A DNA stretch of 16,434 nt from an uncultured Acidimicrobiaceae bacterium. Its GTDB lineage: Bacteria; Actinomycetota; Acidimicrobiia; Acidimicrobiales; Microtrichaceae. Under the pieces are notes generated by a model. The model saw nothing but the letters and a program-made list of their open reading frames with translations, was not told the DNA's origin and made no database searches. Each line of letters starts with the position of its first letter. Within the stretch, counting starts at the first letter, position 1. The position numbers and the translations under genes are program-made. The stretch is taken from positions 1-16,434 of the forward strand of contig CALMLJ010000659.1 in the NCBI GenBank assembly GCA_937868025.1. Direction: 5' to 3'. Positions 1 to 7,409 of the stretch are shown here, in pieces.

Positions 1-2209
1 GCAACACCTTTTCGGCGCCCCCGTCGGCGAACCTGACCGTTGCCTGGGTGTCGGGACCTTGGCCGCGCAGATCGAGGATCATGCCCTCACCCCACTGCGT
101 GTGGCGAAGGCTGTCGCCGACCCGGAAGTCGATCTCGTTGGCTCCCGTCGGTGTCGCGGGCTTCGGTTTCGGTTCGCCGACCGATGACGACGACGCACGC
201 CCGCCGAACACCCGACCCCCGGTGTCGTCATGCGACCAGGAGTCGCGCGACCCCCAGTCGTCGCCCGACGAGAACGACCGGCGAACCGTGCGTCGCCGGG
301 TGCCGACCTCGTCGACGAGGATCTCGGGGATTTCCTGGAGGAACCGCGACGGCGGGTTGTACTGCGTCGTGCCGTGCAACATGCGGCTCTGGGCCGCTGA
401 CAGGAAGAGCTTCTCTCGCGCTCGCGTGATGCCCACGTAGGCGAGACGACGCTCTTCTTCCATCTGGTCGGGCTCCGCCATGGTGCGCTGACTCGGGAAG
501 ATGCCGTCTTCCATGCCGAGCATGAACACGACGGGGTACTCGAGCCCCTTCGCCGCGTGCAACGTCATCAGCATGACCGTGCTCTCGTCGTCATCGATCT
601 GGTCGGTATCGGCCACGAGGCTCACCTGCTCGAGGAACTCGTCGATCGACTCGAAGTCGCGCGCCACCCCGACCAGCTCCGACAGGTTCTCGAGCCGACC
701 CTCGGACTCGATCGTGTTCTCGTTCTGCAGCTCCTCGAGGTAGCCGCTGCGTTCGAGCGCCTGCTCGAGGAGCTCGCCGGGACCCTGCTCGGCGAGTGGG
801 GCGAGGCCGTCGAGGAGGCGGCAGAACGCGTCGACGCCCTTGGCTGCCCGGCCCGACACGCCAGCGGCGACGTGACCGCGGAGCGCGTCGAGGAAGCTGA
901 TCGACTCGCGCCGGGCGTAGGCGTCGAGCTTCGCGATGCTCGAGTCGCCCACACCGCGCTTGGGGACGTTGAGCACGCGCTTGATGCTCACCTCGTCGAT
1001 CGGGTTGACCACGGCGCGGAGATAGGCGATCGCGTCCTTGACCTCGCGACGGTCGTAGAACCGGGTGCCCCCGATGACCTTGTAGGGGATGCCGGAGCGC
1101 ATGAACTGCTCTTCGAGCACTCGCGACTGCGCGTTGGTTCGGTAGAAGATCGCGATGTCACCCCACCGGTACTCGGCGGCGTCGTGCATGCGGGTGATCT
1201 CACGGGCGACCCACTGGGACTCCTCGCTCTCGTCCTGCGCGTTGAAGCGGACGAGCTTGTCGCCGGTCGCGCCTTCGGACCACAGCTCCTTCGGCTTGCG
1301 CGACTCGTTGTGCGAGATGACGGCGTTCGCAGCATCGAGGATGGTCTGGGTGGACCGGTAGTTCTGGGCGAGGACCACGACGGTCGTGTCGGGGAACGCC
1401 CGCTCGAACTCCAAGATGTTGGTGAGGTCGGCGCCGCGGAACGCATAGATCGACTGATCGCCGTCGCCGACGACGCACACGTTGCGGTGCTCGTGGCCCA
1501 GGAGCATGATCAGCTCGTTCTGCACCGGGTTCGTGTCCTGGTACTCATCGACCAGGATGTGCCGGAACCGCTGCTGGTACGACGCCAGCACGTCAGGGCG
1601 ACGGCGCAGCACCTCGACGGCCTGCCCGAGGAGGTCGTCGAAGTCCATCGCACCGGCCCGCAACAGCCGGGCCTGGTACTCGCGGTACACGTCGGCGATG
1701 CGCCGCTCGATGATCACCTGCGCGGCCTCGGCGTACTCCTCGACGCCGAGCCCCCGGTTCTTCGCCGTCGAGATCGCCGCATGGACCGAACGGGGCGGGA
1801 GCTTCTTGGGATCGATCTGGAGGTCGCGCAGCACATAGGTGACGAGGCGGACCGCGTCGGACTGGTCGTAGATCGTGAACTGCTGCGGGTAGCCGAGGTG
1901 GTACCCATCCCGGCGGAGGATCCGCACGCATGCCGAGTGGAACGTCGACACCCACATCTTCTGGGCGACCGAACCGATGAGCGATCCGACGCGGTGCTTC
2001 ATCTCGTCGGCGGCCTTGTTGGTGAACGTGATCGCCAGGACCTCGAACGGCGAGACGCCGTGCGCATCGATCAGGTGGGCGATGCGGTGCGTGAGCACCC
2101 GCGTCTTGCCCGAGCCGGCACCGGCGACGACCAGGAGCGGTCCGCCGACGTGCGTCACCGCCTCGTACTGAGACGGGTTCAATCCCTCGAGCAACTCCCC
2201 GGCGGCCAC
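1..2209 (-). CDS. pcrA: ATP-dependent DNA helicase PcrA/UvrD (superfamily 1A), 3' end cut by window edge
   Basis: This is a 3'-to-5' DNA helicase acting in nucleotide-excision repair and replication/recombination housekeeping; 736 codons lie in the window and the stop lies beyond base 1. Visible motifs, in order, are Walker A AGAGSGKT (res. 29-36), motif Ia with TFTNKAA (61-67), Walker B DEYQDTNP (221-228), motif III GDGDQSIYAFRGA (248-260), motif V with TLHAAKGLEYPVVF (549-562) and motif VI with YVGITRAREK (591-600). A Ser/Asp/Gly-rich linker (about 640-690) leads to a FRVGDSLRHTQWGEGMI segment (about 695-711). That segment resembles the C-terminal Tudor-like, RNA-polymerase-binding part of PcrA. 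The GTG at 2209 is the only plausible start, because an in-frame TAG lies four codons upstream. No Shine-Dalgarno is visible; a TAGCGT hexamer placed for leaderless transcription is listed separately. Family assignment is secure; PcrA rather than another UvrD paralogue is likely from the C-terminal segment. Confidence 0.96.
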   Translation of the reverse strand, partial: MAAGELLEGLNPSQYEAVTHVGGPLLVVAGAGSGKTRVLTHRIAHLIDAHGVSPFEVLAITFTNKAADEMKHRVGSLIGSVAQKMWVSTFHSACVRILRRDGYHLGYPQQFTIYDQSDAVRLVTYVLRDLQIDPKKLPPRSVHAAISTAKNRGLGVEEYAEAAQVIIERRIADVYREYQARLLRAGAMDFDDLLGQAVEVLRRRPDVLASYQQRFRHILVDEYQDTNPVQNELIMLLGHEHRNVCVVGDGDQSIYAFRGADLTNILEFERAFPDTTVVVLAQNYRSTQTILDAANAVISHNESRKPKELWSEGATGDKLVRFNAQDESEESQWVAREITRMHDAAEYRWGDIAIFYRTNAQSRVLEEQFMRSGIPYKVIGGTRFYDRREVKDAIAYLRAVVNPIDEVSIKRVLNVPKRGVGDSSIAKLDAYARRESISFLDALRGHVAAGVSGRAAKGVDAFCRLLDGLAPLAEQGPGELLEQALERSGYLEELQNENTIESEGRLENLSELVGVARDFESIDEFLEQVSLVADTDQIDDDESTVMLMTLHAAKGLEYPVVFMLGMEDGIFPSQRTMAEPDQMEEERRLAYVGITRAREKLFLSAAQSRMLHGTTQYNPPSRFLQEIPEILVDEVGTRRRTVRRSFSSGDDWGSRDSWSHDDTGGRVFGGRASSSSVGEPKPKPATPTGANEIDFRVGDSLRHTQWGEGMILDLRGQGPDTQATVRFADGGAEKVL

Positions 2210-2215
2210 GACGCA

Positions 2216-2221
2216 ACGCTA
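2216..2221 (-). promoter_or_regulatory. Candidate -10 box for leaderless pcrA mRNA
   Basis: On the minus strand TAGCGT fits the TAnnnT pattern common in actinobacterial -10 boxes. It ends six bases before the GTG start, which would place +1 on the first base of the start codon. No convincing -35 hexamer is seen 16-19 bases upstream. The 46-base gap to the preceding gene also allows read-through, so this is tentative. Confidence 0.35.
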
Positions 2222-2255
2222 GCGGGTGCCCCTGACGGCCTCGGCCGCCCGACGG

Positions 2256-3455
2256 CTACAGACGGCCGAACGAGACGGGCTTGGAGGTGGAGTAGACGCT
2301 GGCGACCCGCACGACGTCGCCCGAGTGCGGCGCGTGCACCATCTGGCCGTTACCGATGTACATGCCGACGTGGTGCACCGGCGACCCACCGAACACGAGG
2401 TCACCGGGCTGGAGCTCGTCGACGGAGATCCGTTCGGTCATGCCCCGGAGCGCCCGCGAGGAATGCGGAAGGCTCACGCCGGCGGCCTTGTAGGCGAACA
2501 TGATCAGACCGGAGCAGTCGAACGAGTCCGGCCCCGACGCGGCCCAGCGGTAAGGATCACCCTGCTGCGCCAGCGCAACCTCGACGGCCGTGGGGGCGCC
2601 GGCAGGAACGGGAGTCGTCGATGCAGCAGCGGGCGGCGACGACGCAACGACCGTCATCGCTCGAGCGGCCGAGCCGCTGGAGCCCGGCGCAGCAGCCTGC
2701 ACAGCGACGGCCGGAACACGACGAGCGGCGGCAGCACGCTTGGCAGCGGCTTCCGCCTCGGCCTTCGCCTTCGCCTCGGCCTCGGCAGCCAGGCGGGCCT
2801 GCTCGGCCTTCAGGGCCTCCTCGAGCTGCCCTTGCACACCGGCAGCGAGATCCCGACGGTTCTTGATCGTCGCTTCGAGCTGCGTCTTCGCGTTCTCGAT
2901 CTCGGCCTGCTTGGCCTCGACCTTGTCGTTCGCTGCGGAGAGGTCGGCCTCCTGGTCGGCCAGGTCCTTCTGCGCCGCTACGAGACCCTCGACGACCTGT
3001 TCGCTGTCGCCGTACCGCGAAGCGAGGTAGGTACGACGCTGCGACTCCTCGATGGCGTCGTCCGCGATGCCGACCAGGCCAGAGTCGTCACTGTTGCCGA
3101 CGAATGCTTCGATCGCGTACCGCTGGGCATCGGCGCGGTTGGTGTCGAGCTGCGCCCGAGCCGCATCGACCTGTGCCTGGTTGTCGGCGAGCTTCTGCCT
3201 CAGGCCGTCGAGCTGGAGCCGCGCATCGTTGTACTGCTCGTCGAGGTCGTTGGTCTTCTGGTCGAGCTGGTCGAGCTCGGCGGCGAGCTTGCGGGCCTGT
3301 TCCTGCAGCGTGCCGATGGACTGCTGACGATCGACGGGCTGGGCGCCGGCGACGCCGGGGAGCAGGGTCACGAAGAGGGTGATGGCGGCGCCACGGACGG
3401 CGAGACCGGCTGGTCGTCGAACCGAAAGGGCCTTCTGGGGGGAGAACGAGGACAT
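2256..3455 (-). CDS. Secreted NlpC/P60 peptidoglycan endopeptidase with N-terminal coiled coil
   Basis: Likely a cell-wall hydrolase that cuts peptide stems of peptidoglycan outside the membrane (RipA/NlpC-like), about 399 aa from the ATG at 3455. The N-terminus has a signal peptide: an Arg-containing n-region, the hydrophobic stretch AAITLFVTLLPGVAGA, and a likely cut before QPVD. A long Gln/Glu/Lys/Ala-rich coiled coil follows (about res. 40-240), ending in an Ala/Lys/Glu repeat tract. Next is an Ala/Pro/Ser linker (about 245-290) and then the NlpC/P60 domain. In that domain the nucleophile lies in DCSGL (Cys314), followed by HHVGMYIG (His361/362) and HAPHSG (His374). A TTG at 3485 would extend the frame by ten codons, but it overlaps the best -10 box and precedes the signal peptide, so ATG 3455 is preferred. 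Coiled coil plus NlpC/P60 is the usual layout of actinobacterial division or septum hydrolases. Its exact cut site cannot be told. Confidence 0.92.
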   Translation of the reverse strand: MSSFSPQKALSVRRPAGLAVRGAAITLFVTLLPGVAGAQPVDRQQSIGTLQEQARKLAAELDQLDQKTNDLDEQYNDARLQLDGLRQKLADNQAQVDAARAQLDTNRADAQRYAIEAFVGNSDDSGLVGIADDAIEESQRRTYLASRYGDSEQVVEGLVAAQKDLADQEADLSAANDKVEAKQAEIENAKTQLEATIKNRRDLAAGVQGQLEEALKAEQARLAAEAEAKAKAEAEAAAKRAAAARRVPAVAVQAAAPGSSGSAARAMTVVASSPPAAASTTPVPAGAPTAVEVALAQQGDPYRWAASGPDSFDCSGLIMFAYKAAGVSLPHSSRALRGMTERISVDELQPGDLVFGGSPVHHVGMYIGNGQMVHAPHSGDVVRVASVYSTSKPVSFGRL

Positions 3456-3484
3456 GAGGGGATCAATGGTGCCAGGAGCGGGCA

Positions 3485-3524
3485 ATTATGACAACTCGGT
3501 GACGAAATTGTGACGTTCCGTTAC
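3485..3524 (-). promoter_or_regulatory. Promoter of the NlpC/P60 gene with three phased GTMAC repeats (MtrA-box-like)
   Basis: On the minus strand a CATAAT -10 box (3485-3490) sits 18 bases downstream of GTCACA (3509-3514), which matches TTGACA at four of six positions. +1 would be near 3478, giving a leader of about 23 bases before the ATG at 3455. Three direct copies of GT(A/C)AC lie across the -35 and spacer: GTAAC at 3520-3524, GTCAC at 3510-3514 and GTCAC at 3499-3503. Their starts are 10 and 11 bases apart, one helical turn each. Direct GTnAC-type repeats at this spacing are what I recall for the MtrA response regulator of actinobacteria, which controls cell-wall peptidase genes. The regulator assignment is inference; the repeats and -10 box are directly visible. 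Confidence 0.55.
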
Positions 3525-3556
3525 ACGGATGTCATTTACGCGCTCAATCATCGCCG

Positions 3557-5131
3557 TCACTCCCACTCGATGGTGCCCGGCGGCTTGGAGGTGATGTCGT
3601 AGGCGACGCGGTTGATGCCCGGCACCTCGTTGATGATGCGCGACGCCATCGACTCCAGCACCTCGTACGGGATGCGCGCCCAGTCGGCGGTCATGGCGTC
3701 GTCGCTCGTGACGGCTCGGATGATGGCCGGGTACCCGTAGGTGCGCTCATCTCCCATCACCCCGACCGATCGGATGTCGGGCAGCACAGCGAACGACTGC
3801 CAGATCGAGCGTTCGAGGCCGGCGGCGTGGAGTTCCTCGCGCACGATGGCGTCGGCCTCCTGGAGTATCGCCACCTTGTCGGGGGTGACCTCGCCGATGA
3901 TGCGGACGCCGAGACCGGGGCCCGGGAACGGCTGGCGTTGCACGATCTCGTCGGGCAGACCGAGCTGGGTGCCCACCTGCCGCACCTCGTCCTTGAACAG
4001 CGCTCGCAACGGCTCGACGAGGTCGAAGTCGACGTCCTCGGGAAGGCCGCCGACGTTGTGGTGGCTCTTGATCTTCGCGGCGTGCTTGGTGCCCGACTCG
4101 ATCACATCGGGGTACAGCGTGCCCTGCACGAGGAACTTGGCGTCGTCGACCTGGGCCTTCGCGTCCTCGAAGATCCGAATGAACAGCTCGCCGATCACCT
4201 TGCGCTTGGCCTCGGGCTCCGTGACGCCGGCCAGCCCGTCGAAGAACCGGTCGGCCGCCTTCACGTGGATCAGCTCGATCCCCTGGTGGCGCTCGAATGT
4301 CTCGACCACCTGGTCGCCTTCGTTCTTGCGCATCAGGCCGGTGTCGACGAAGACACACGTGAGCTGGTCGCCGATCGCCTTGTGCACCAAGGCGGCGGCG
4401 ACCGCGGAGTCGACGCCACCGGACAGGGCGCAGATCGTGCGGCCGTCACCGACCTGATCGCGGATCTGTTGCACCGCGACGTCGATGAAGTTGTCCATCG
4501 TCCACGTCGGACTGCAGCCGGCGGCGACGTAGAGGAACCGCTCGAGGAGCGCTTGGCCGCGTGGCGTGTGCGCCACCTCGGGGTGGTACTGCACGCCGTA
4601 GATGCGACGCGCCTCGTTCTCGAGCGCCGCCACGGGGGCATCGGCGGACGACGCCGTCACGACGAACCCCTCCGGTGCCTCGGTGATGGCGTCGAAGTGG
4701 CTCATCCACACCGACTGGTGGGCTTCCTCGGGGTCGAACAGCACCTCACGGCCGACGATCGTCAGGTCGCACCGGCCGTACTCGCCACGGCCGCTGTTGT
4801 TGACGGTGCCCCCGAGGTCGCGGGCGATCAGCTGGGCGCCGTAACAGATGCCGAGGATCGGGATGCCGAGGTCGTACACACCGGGGTCGATGCCGGGCGC
4901 CCCCTCGACGTTGACCGACTTCGGGCCACCGGAGAAGATCAGCGCCGACGGGGCGCGACGAGCGATCTCGGCCGCAGTCACGTCGTGGGGCACGATCTCG
5001 GAGTACACCCGCGCCTCGCGGACGCGTCGAGCGATGAGCTGGGCGTACTGGGCGCCGAAGTCGACGACCAGCACGGTCTCGGGATGCAGGCCCTCGGGAA
5101 GGACGGGGTCGGTGGCCGGAGCGTCGCTCAC
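3557..5131 (-). CDS. guaA: GMP synthase (glutamine-hydrolysing)
   Basis: Converts XMP, ATP and glutamine to GMP in the cytoplasm, the last step of guanine nucleotide synthesis. The 524-aa length is normal for the single-chain enzyme. The class-I glutamine amidotransferase domain (about res. 18-205) has the nucleophile in GICYGAQ (Cys96) and the His/Glu pair in YHPE (His183, Glu185). The ATP-pyrophosphatase domain starts with the P-loop SGGVDS (237-242). The C-terminal dimerisation domain ends in the typical [12 protein letters not shown]. The start is GTG at 5131; it overlaps the stop of the upstream GuaB3-like gene in a GTGA four-base overlap, so translation is probably coupled. Only a weak GGTGGTG purine stretch precedes the start. 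All catalytic residues checked are present. Confidence 0.98.
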   Translation of the reverse strand: MSDAPATDPVLPEGLHPETVLVVDFGAQYAQLIARRVREARVYSEIVPHDVTAAEIARRAPSALIFSGGPKSVNVEGAPGIDPGVYDLGIPILGICYGAQLIARDLGGTVNNSGRGEYGRCDLTIVGREVLFDPEEAHQSVWMSHFDAITEAPEGFVVTASSADAPVAALENEARRIYGVQYHPEVAHTPRGQALLERFLYVAAGCSPTWTMDNFIDVAVQQIRDQVGDGRTICALSGGVDSAVAAALVHKAIGDQLTCVFVDTGLMRKNEGDQVVETFERHQGIELIHVKAADRFFDGLAGVTEPEAKRKVIGELFIRIFEDAKAQVDDAKFLVQGTLYPDVIESGTKHAAKIKSHHNVGGLPEDVDFDLVEPLRALFKDEVRQVGTQLGLPDEIVQRQPFPGPGLGVRIIGEVTPDKVAILQEADAIVREELHAAGLERSIWQSFAVLPDIRSVGVMGDERTYGYPAIIRAVTSDDAMTADWARIPYEVLESMASRIINEVPGINRVAYDITSKPPGTIEWE

Positions 5132-5976
5132 GAGATCACCACCAGCTCTGCCGACTGCAGTTCCTTGACGGACTCGAAGCCACAGGTGGCCATCGTCCGC
5201 CTCAGGTCGCCGATCACCGTCTTCCGGAGGCCGTCGCCGGGGACACCGCTCGCGTCGGGAGCTTCCACCAGTACCGCGTCGGCGCCACAGACGATCGCCT
5301 TCGCCACGTCGCCGCCGGTGTGCACCGGGACCGACGCGATGAGCTGCACGTACACACCGGTCTCGTCGAGGTGCTGCATCCTTGCGGCACGGGCGTCGGC
5401 GATCGCGGTCGCCAATGGCACGCCGACACCCTCGCTGTGCGGGTCGCTGGCCACGATGACGCCTGCCGCACCCGTACGCATGAGGTGCAACGCCGCCTGG
5501 AAACTGGAGCAGGCTCCGACGATCACCGGCACCTCGAGGTGTCGGACGGTGCGCTTCAGGTTGAGGGGCTCGCGGGTCTGCGACACGTGTTCCGCCGACA
5601 CGACCCGGCCGCGGATGACCAGCAGGTCGGGCTCGGTCCGGCCCAGCGCAGCAAGTAGCTCCTCGGCGCGCTGGGGGCGAACGGCGACCGCAGACACCTC
5701 GCCGGAATCGTTGCGGGCCGTGACCGCGGCGGTGAGGGCGGCGGCATCGAACGCTCCGTCGGCGTAGTGGGCTTCGGCATCGATGACGTCGAGACCACCA
5801 TCGATCGGGGTGGTACCGATGGTGACCAGTGGAACGTCGAACTCGAAGGCATCGAGCCGCCAGGCCGTGTCGACGTCGTCGGCGTCGCGGGTGCGACGAC
5901 TCGGCACGATCGACACCTCGTCCAGGCCGTAGCCCCGTCGGGCGGCTTTGCCCCGTCCGATCTCGATCTGTGCCAT
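5128..5976 (-). CDS. guaB3: Short GuaB3-family IMP dehydrogenase-related protein
   Basis: Belongs to the GuaB3 group of the IMP dehydrogenase/GMP reductase superfamily. The start follows that of mycobacterial GuaB3 closely: [26 protein letters not shown] (res. 5-30 region) and the [18 protein letters not shown] stretch. [14 protein letters not shown] (162-175), [14 protein letters not shown] (186-199) and a C-terminal [12 protein letters not shown] (256-267) also match. It is only 282 aa, while GuaB3 proteins I recall are about 370-390. The GGLGVLNGEGL-type segment near res. 50-70 is absent, as is the long segment after the GADAV motif (231-235); no catalytic Cys loop of true IMP dehydrogenase is seen. 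Its role is therefore uncertain: reduced-activity, regulatory, or a compact enzyme. Linkage and a four-base overlap with guaA support a purine role. The ATG at 5976 is preceded at 8 bases by AGAGGA (5985-5990). Confidence 0.85.
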   Translation of the reverse strand: MAQIEIGRGKAARRGYGLDEVSIVPSRRTRDADDVDTAWRLDAFEFDVPLVTIGTTPIDGGLDVIDAEAHYADGAFDAAALTAAVTARNDSGEVSAVAVRPQRAEELLAALGRTEPDLLVIRGRVVSAEHVSQTREPLNLKRTVRHLEVPVIVGACSSFQAALHLMRTGAAGVIVASDPHSEGVGVPLATAIADARAARMQHLDETGVYVQLIASVPVHTGGDVAKAIVCGADAVLVEAPDASGVPGDGLRKTVIGDLRRTMATCGFESVKELQSAELVVIS

Positions 5977-5984
5977 CGCACCGT

Positions 5985-5990
5985 TCCTCT
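5985..5990 (-). promoter_or_regulatory. Shine-Dalgarno of the guaB3-guaA unit
   Basis: AGAGGA on the minus strand lies 8 bases before the ATG at 5976 and fixes that start. Further upstream TAAGAT (6033-6038) could be a -10 box with a leader of about 50 bases, but no good -35 accompanies it. Confidence 0.6.
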
Positions 5991-6044
5991 CACTCCGAGC
6001 GGGCCACCGGGGGCTCCGTCAGAAAGAGGCGGATCTTAGCCGCT

Positions 6045-6093
6045 GGAAAGAAGGGCTCTTCCTTCGGCCCGAGGTCGGAGCGGCGCGCCGCTC
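6045..6093 (-). terminator. Inverted repeats after the 130-aa gene, possible terminator
   Basis: A perfect 16-base palindrome (6078-6093), which can fold as a GAGCGG/CCGCTC stem with a CGCG loop, begins about 10 bases after the stop of the minus-strand gene ending at 6104. A second imperfect dyad, GAAAGAA/TTCCTTC (about 6045-6064), follows. Neither has a clear T tract, so termination is only a guess. The palindrome could instead be an operator for the guaB3-guaA unit, since it lies in its upstream region. Confidence 0.3.
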
Positions 6094-6103
6094 ACGTCGT
6101 GGC

Positions 6104-6496
6104 TCAGCCGCCCCGGAGCGACTTCAGCAGCTGCCGGGCGATCGTTGCGTTCATCTCGTAGGCGGCACGCCGGCCGGCCTTCTGCACCTGACGCACGACC
6201 GACCCACCGGTCGCCTCCTCGAGCGAGTCGAGGCCACCCACGAGTGCCTCCTTGGTGGCATCGGTCGCCTTGTATCCCATGTTGGTGAGACCCTTCAGCA
6301 GGTCGCTCTGGGCGATGGGCGCCGGAGCAGCGGACGCGATGATGCGCAACGCGTCCTTCGTCAGCTCTGCGCCCTGCTCGATCGCCTCGACCGCGCTGAT
6401 GTTGCCCTCGTCCTCACCATCGAGGGACGCCAACCATCGTCGGACCTTGATGACGATCTCTGCGTGGGTCTCGCCTTCGAACGACAGGGTGGGCAT
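6104..6496 (-). CDS. Conserved-looking hypothetical protein, 130 aa
   Basis: I do not recognise this family. The protein is small, soluble, Ala-rich and mostly helical by composition, with no signal peptide, membrane span, Cys or metal motif. It starts MPTLSFEGETHAEIVIKVRRWL, reading like a short beta strand and helix. An acidic stretch (DGEDEG) follows, then helices around res. 35-60, a TNMGYKATDATKEALVGGL segment (about 91-109) and a basic C-terminus (VRQVQKAGRRAAYEMNATIARQLLKSLRGG). The ATG at 6496 has a strong GAGGAG Shine-Dalgarno six bases upstream (6503-6508). With codon usage like its neighbours, that supports a real gene. It lies alone between the purine pair and the NUDIX gene, and its context gives no function. 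Weak resemblance of the GxxxxDA segment to winged-helix-like folds is not enough for a call. Confidence 0.8.
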   Translation of the reverse strand: MPTLSFEGETHAEIVIKVRRWLASLDGEDEGNISAVEAIEQGAELTKDALRIIASAAPAPIAQSDLLKGLTNMGYKATDATKEALVGGLDSLEEATGGSVVRQVQKAGRRAAYEMNATIARQLLKSLRGG

Positions 6497-6502
6497 CGCA
6501 GG

Positions 6503-6508
6503 CTCCTC
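6503..6508 (-). promoter_or_regulatory. Shine-Dalgarno of the 130-aa hypothetical gene
   Basis: GAGGAG on the minus strand, six bases before the ATG at 6496, is the clearest ribosome binding site in the window and decides the start of a gene that otherwise has no family to guide it. Confidence 0.65.
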
Positions 6509-6562
6509 GTACGGCGGGCTGCTCCGAGGTTAGCGGCCCTCGGCCCCGATTCCCCGGGACGG

Positions 6563-7312
6563 TCAGGCCTCAGCGGCCGGCAGGAGGAGCGTCAACAGCT
6601 GGTGCAGCATCGCCGCCGTGGCACCCCAGATCGTGTCACCGACCAACTCGAAGAAGTGCATCGGATGGTCGGTGACGGCGCTGATGCCGGCGCCGCGCAT
6701 CTCGTCGCCCCACGTCCACCGTTCCTCGTGGTAGCACTCGGGGTGCAGCAGCTCTGCCAGCGGAACATGCAGGATCGCGTCGACCTCCGCCGGCTCCGCC
6801 ACGACGACCGGTCGCTCGGGCGTGACCGCCACGACCGGGAGCACCACCCGATCGCTCGTGAAGGTCGTGAGGGGTCGAAGCGCTCCGACGACCTCGACGA
6901 GCCCGAGGTCGAGGGCGATCTCCTCGCTCGCCTCACGGAGGGCCGTGCCGACAGGGAAGTCGTCGCCGTCCTCCTCGGCCCCACCGGCGAACGACACCTC
7001 GCCGCGATGGGTCCGCATCGTCCATGCCCGACGGGTGAGCAGCACCTCCACACCGGACCCTCCCCCGGCGGCAACGCCACCTGCCCGAGTGAGGGACGAG
7101 ATGAGCACAGCAACCGCGCTCCGGCGTAGGTCGGGTGCCACGGCCGCCATCGCGCCCTCGACCGTCACGGCGGACAGACGTCGCCGAACGTCGTCGAGGC
7201 CGAGCGCCGGGTCGGTGTCGATCCAGTCGCTCCACGGTGGCGGGCCACCGGCACGGACCGTCGTCGGTCTCGGGATCTGTTGTGGCCCGCCGCGACCGCC
7301 CTCCGCTGCCAT
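6563..7312 (-). CDS. NUDIX hydrolase, CoA pyrophosphatase type (NudL/YeaB-like)
   Basis: Probably hydrolyses CoA or related pyrophosphates (for example to 3',5'-ADP and phosphopantetheine) in the cytoplasm. At 249 aa it has about 60 extra N-terminal residues rich in Gly/Pro. The CoA-hydrolase signature is visible as LLTRRAWTMRTHRGEVSFAGG (res. 91-111). It is followed by the NUDIX box ending LREASEEIAL (125-134), which keeps the metal-binding REx2-3EE core. Two positions are relaxed: Asp rather than Glu before the helix, and Ala for the final Gly of the box. The C-terminal third has WTWGDEMRGAGISAVTDHPMHFFELVGDTIWGATA, typical of this subgroup, where food-hydrolase proteins carry a WGxTA element. 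The ATG at 7312 is chosen; a TACCGT hexamer is placed for leaderless transcription. It is divergent from the polysaccharide locus and probably unrelated to it. Confidence 0.9.
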   Translation of the reverse strand: MAAEGGRGGPQQIPRPTTVRAGGPPPWSDWIDTDPALGLDDVRRRLSAVTVEGAMAAVAPDLRRSAVAVLISSLTRAGGVAAGGGSGVEVLLTRRAWTMRTHRGEVSFAGGAEEDGDDFPVGTALREASEEIALDLGLVEVVGALRPLTTFTSDRVVLPVVAVTPERPVVVAEPAEVDAILHVPLAELLHPECYHEERWTWGDEMRGAGISAVTDHPMHFFELVGDTIWGATAAMLHQLLTLLLPAAEA

Positions 7313-7318
7313 CGGCGC

Positions 7319-7324
7319 ACGGTA
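7319..7324 (-). promoter_or_regulatory. Candidate -10 box for leaderless NUDIX mRNA
   Basis: TACCGT on the minus strand ends six bases before the ATG at 7312, so +1 would be the A of ATG. It fits TAnnnT. No clear -35 is seen at standard spacing. There is no Shine-Dalgarno, which is consistent with a leaderless transcript. Confidence 0.35.
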
Positions 7325-7372
7325 CCAGGCACGGCGAACCGTCGAGCGCGGCCGCCGAGCGTCGGATCCGTC

Positions 7373-7403
7373 GTGCCAGATTTCTCAGGATCGCCGGTAG
7401 AAT
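7373..7403 (+). promoter_or_regulatory. Candidate promoter of the WecG-type gene, leaderless
   Basis: TAGAAT (7398-7403) matches TATAAT at five of six positions and ends six bases before the GTG at 7410, so +1 would be the first base of the start codon. GTGCCA (7373-7378) is a weak -35 at 19-base spacing. No Shine-Dalgarno precedes the gene. This is the best -10 box on the plus strand of the polysaccharide locus. Confidence 0.5.
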
Positions 7404-7409
7404 TCCCTG

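Noticed and set aside
557..2503. 648-codon plus-strand ORF opposite pcrA and the hydrolase
   Set aside because: Spans two clear minus-strand genes with intact catalytic motifs; its translation is Arg/Asp/Val-rich and of low complexity, as expected from the antisense of high-GC codons.
3456..3485. TTG start at 3485 for the NlpC/P60 gene
   Set aside because: It overlaps the CATAAT -10 box and would put ten non-hydrophobic residues before a normal signal peptide; ATG 3455 fits better.
3827..5767. 646-codon plus-strand ORF opposite guaA and guaB3
   Set aside because: Antisense shadow: it crosses the guaA/guaB3 boundary, and its translation shows no recognisable domain.
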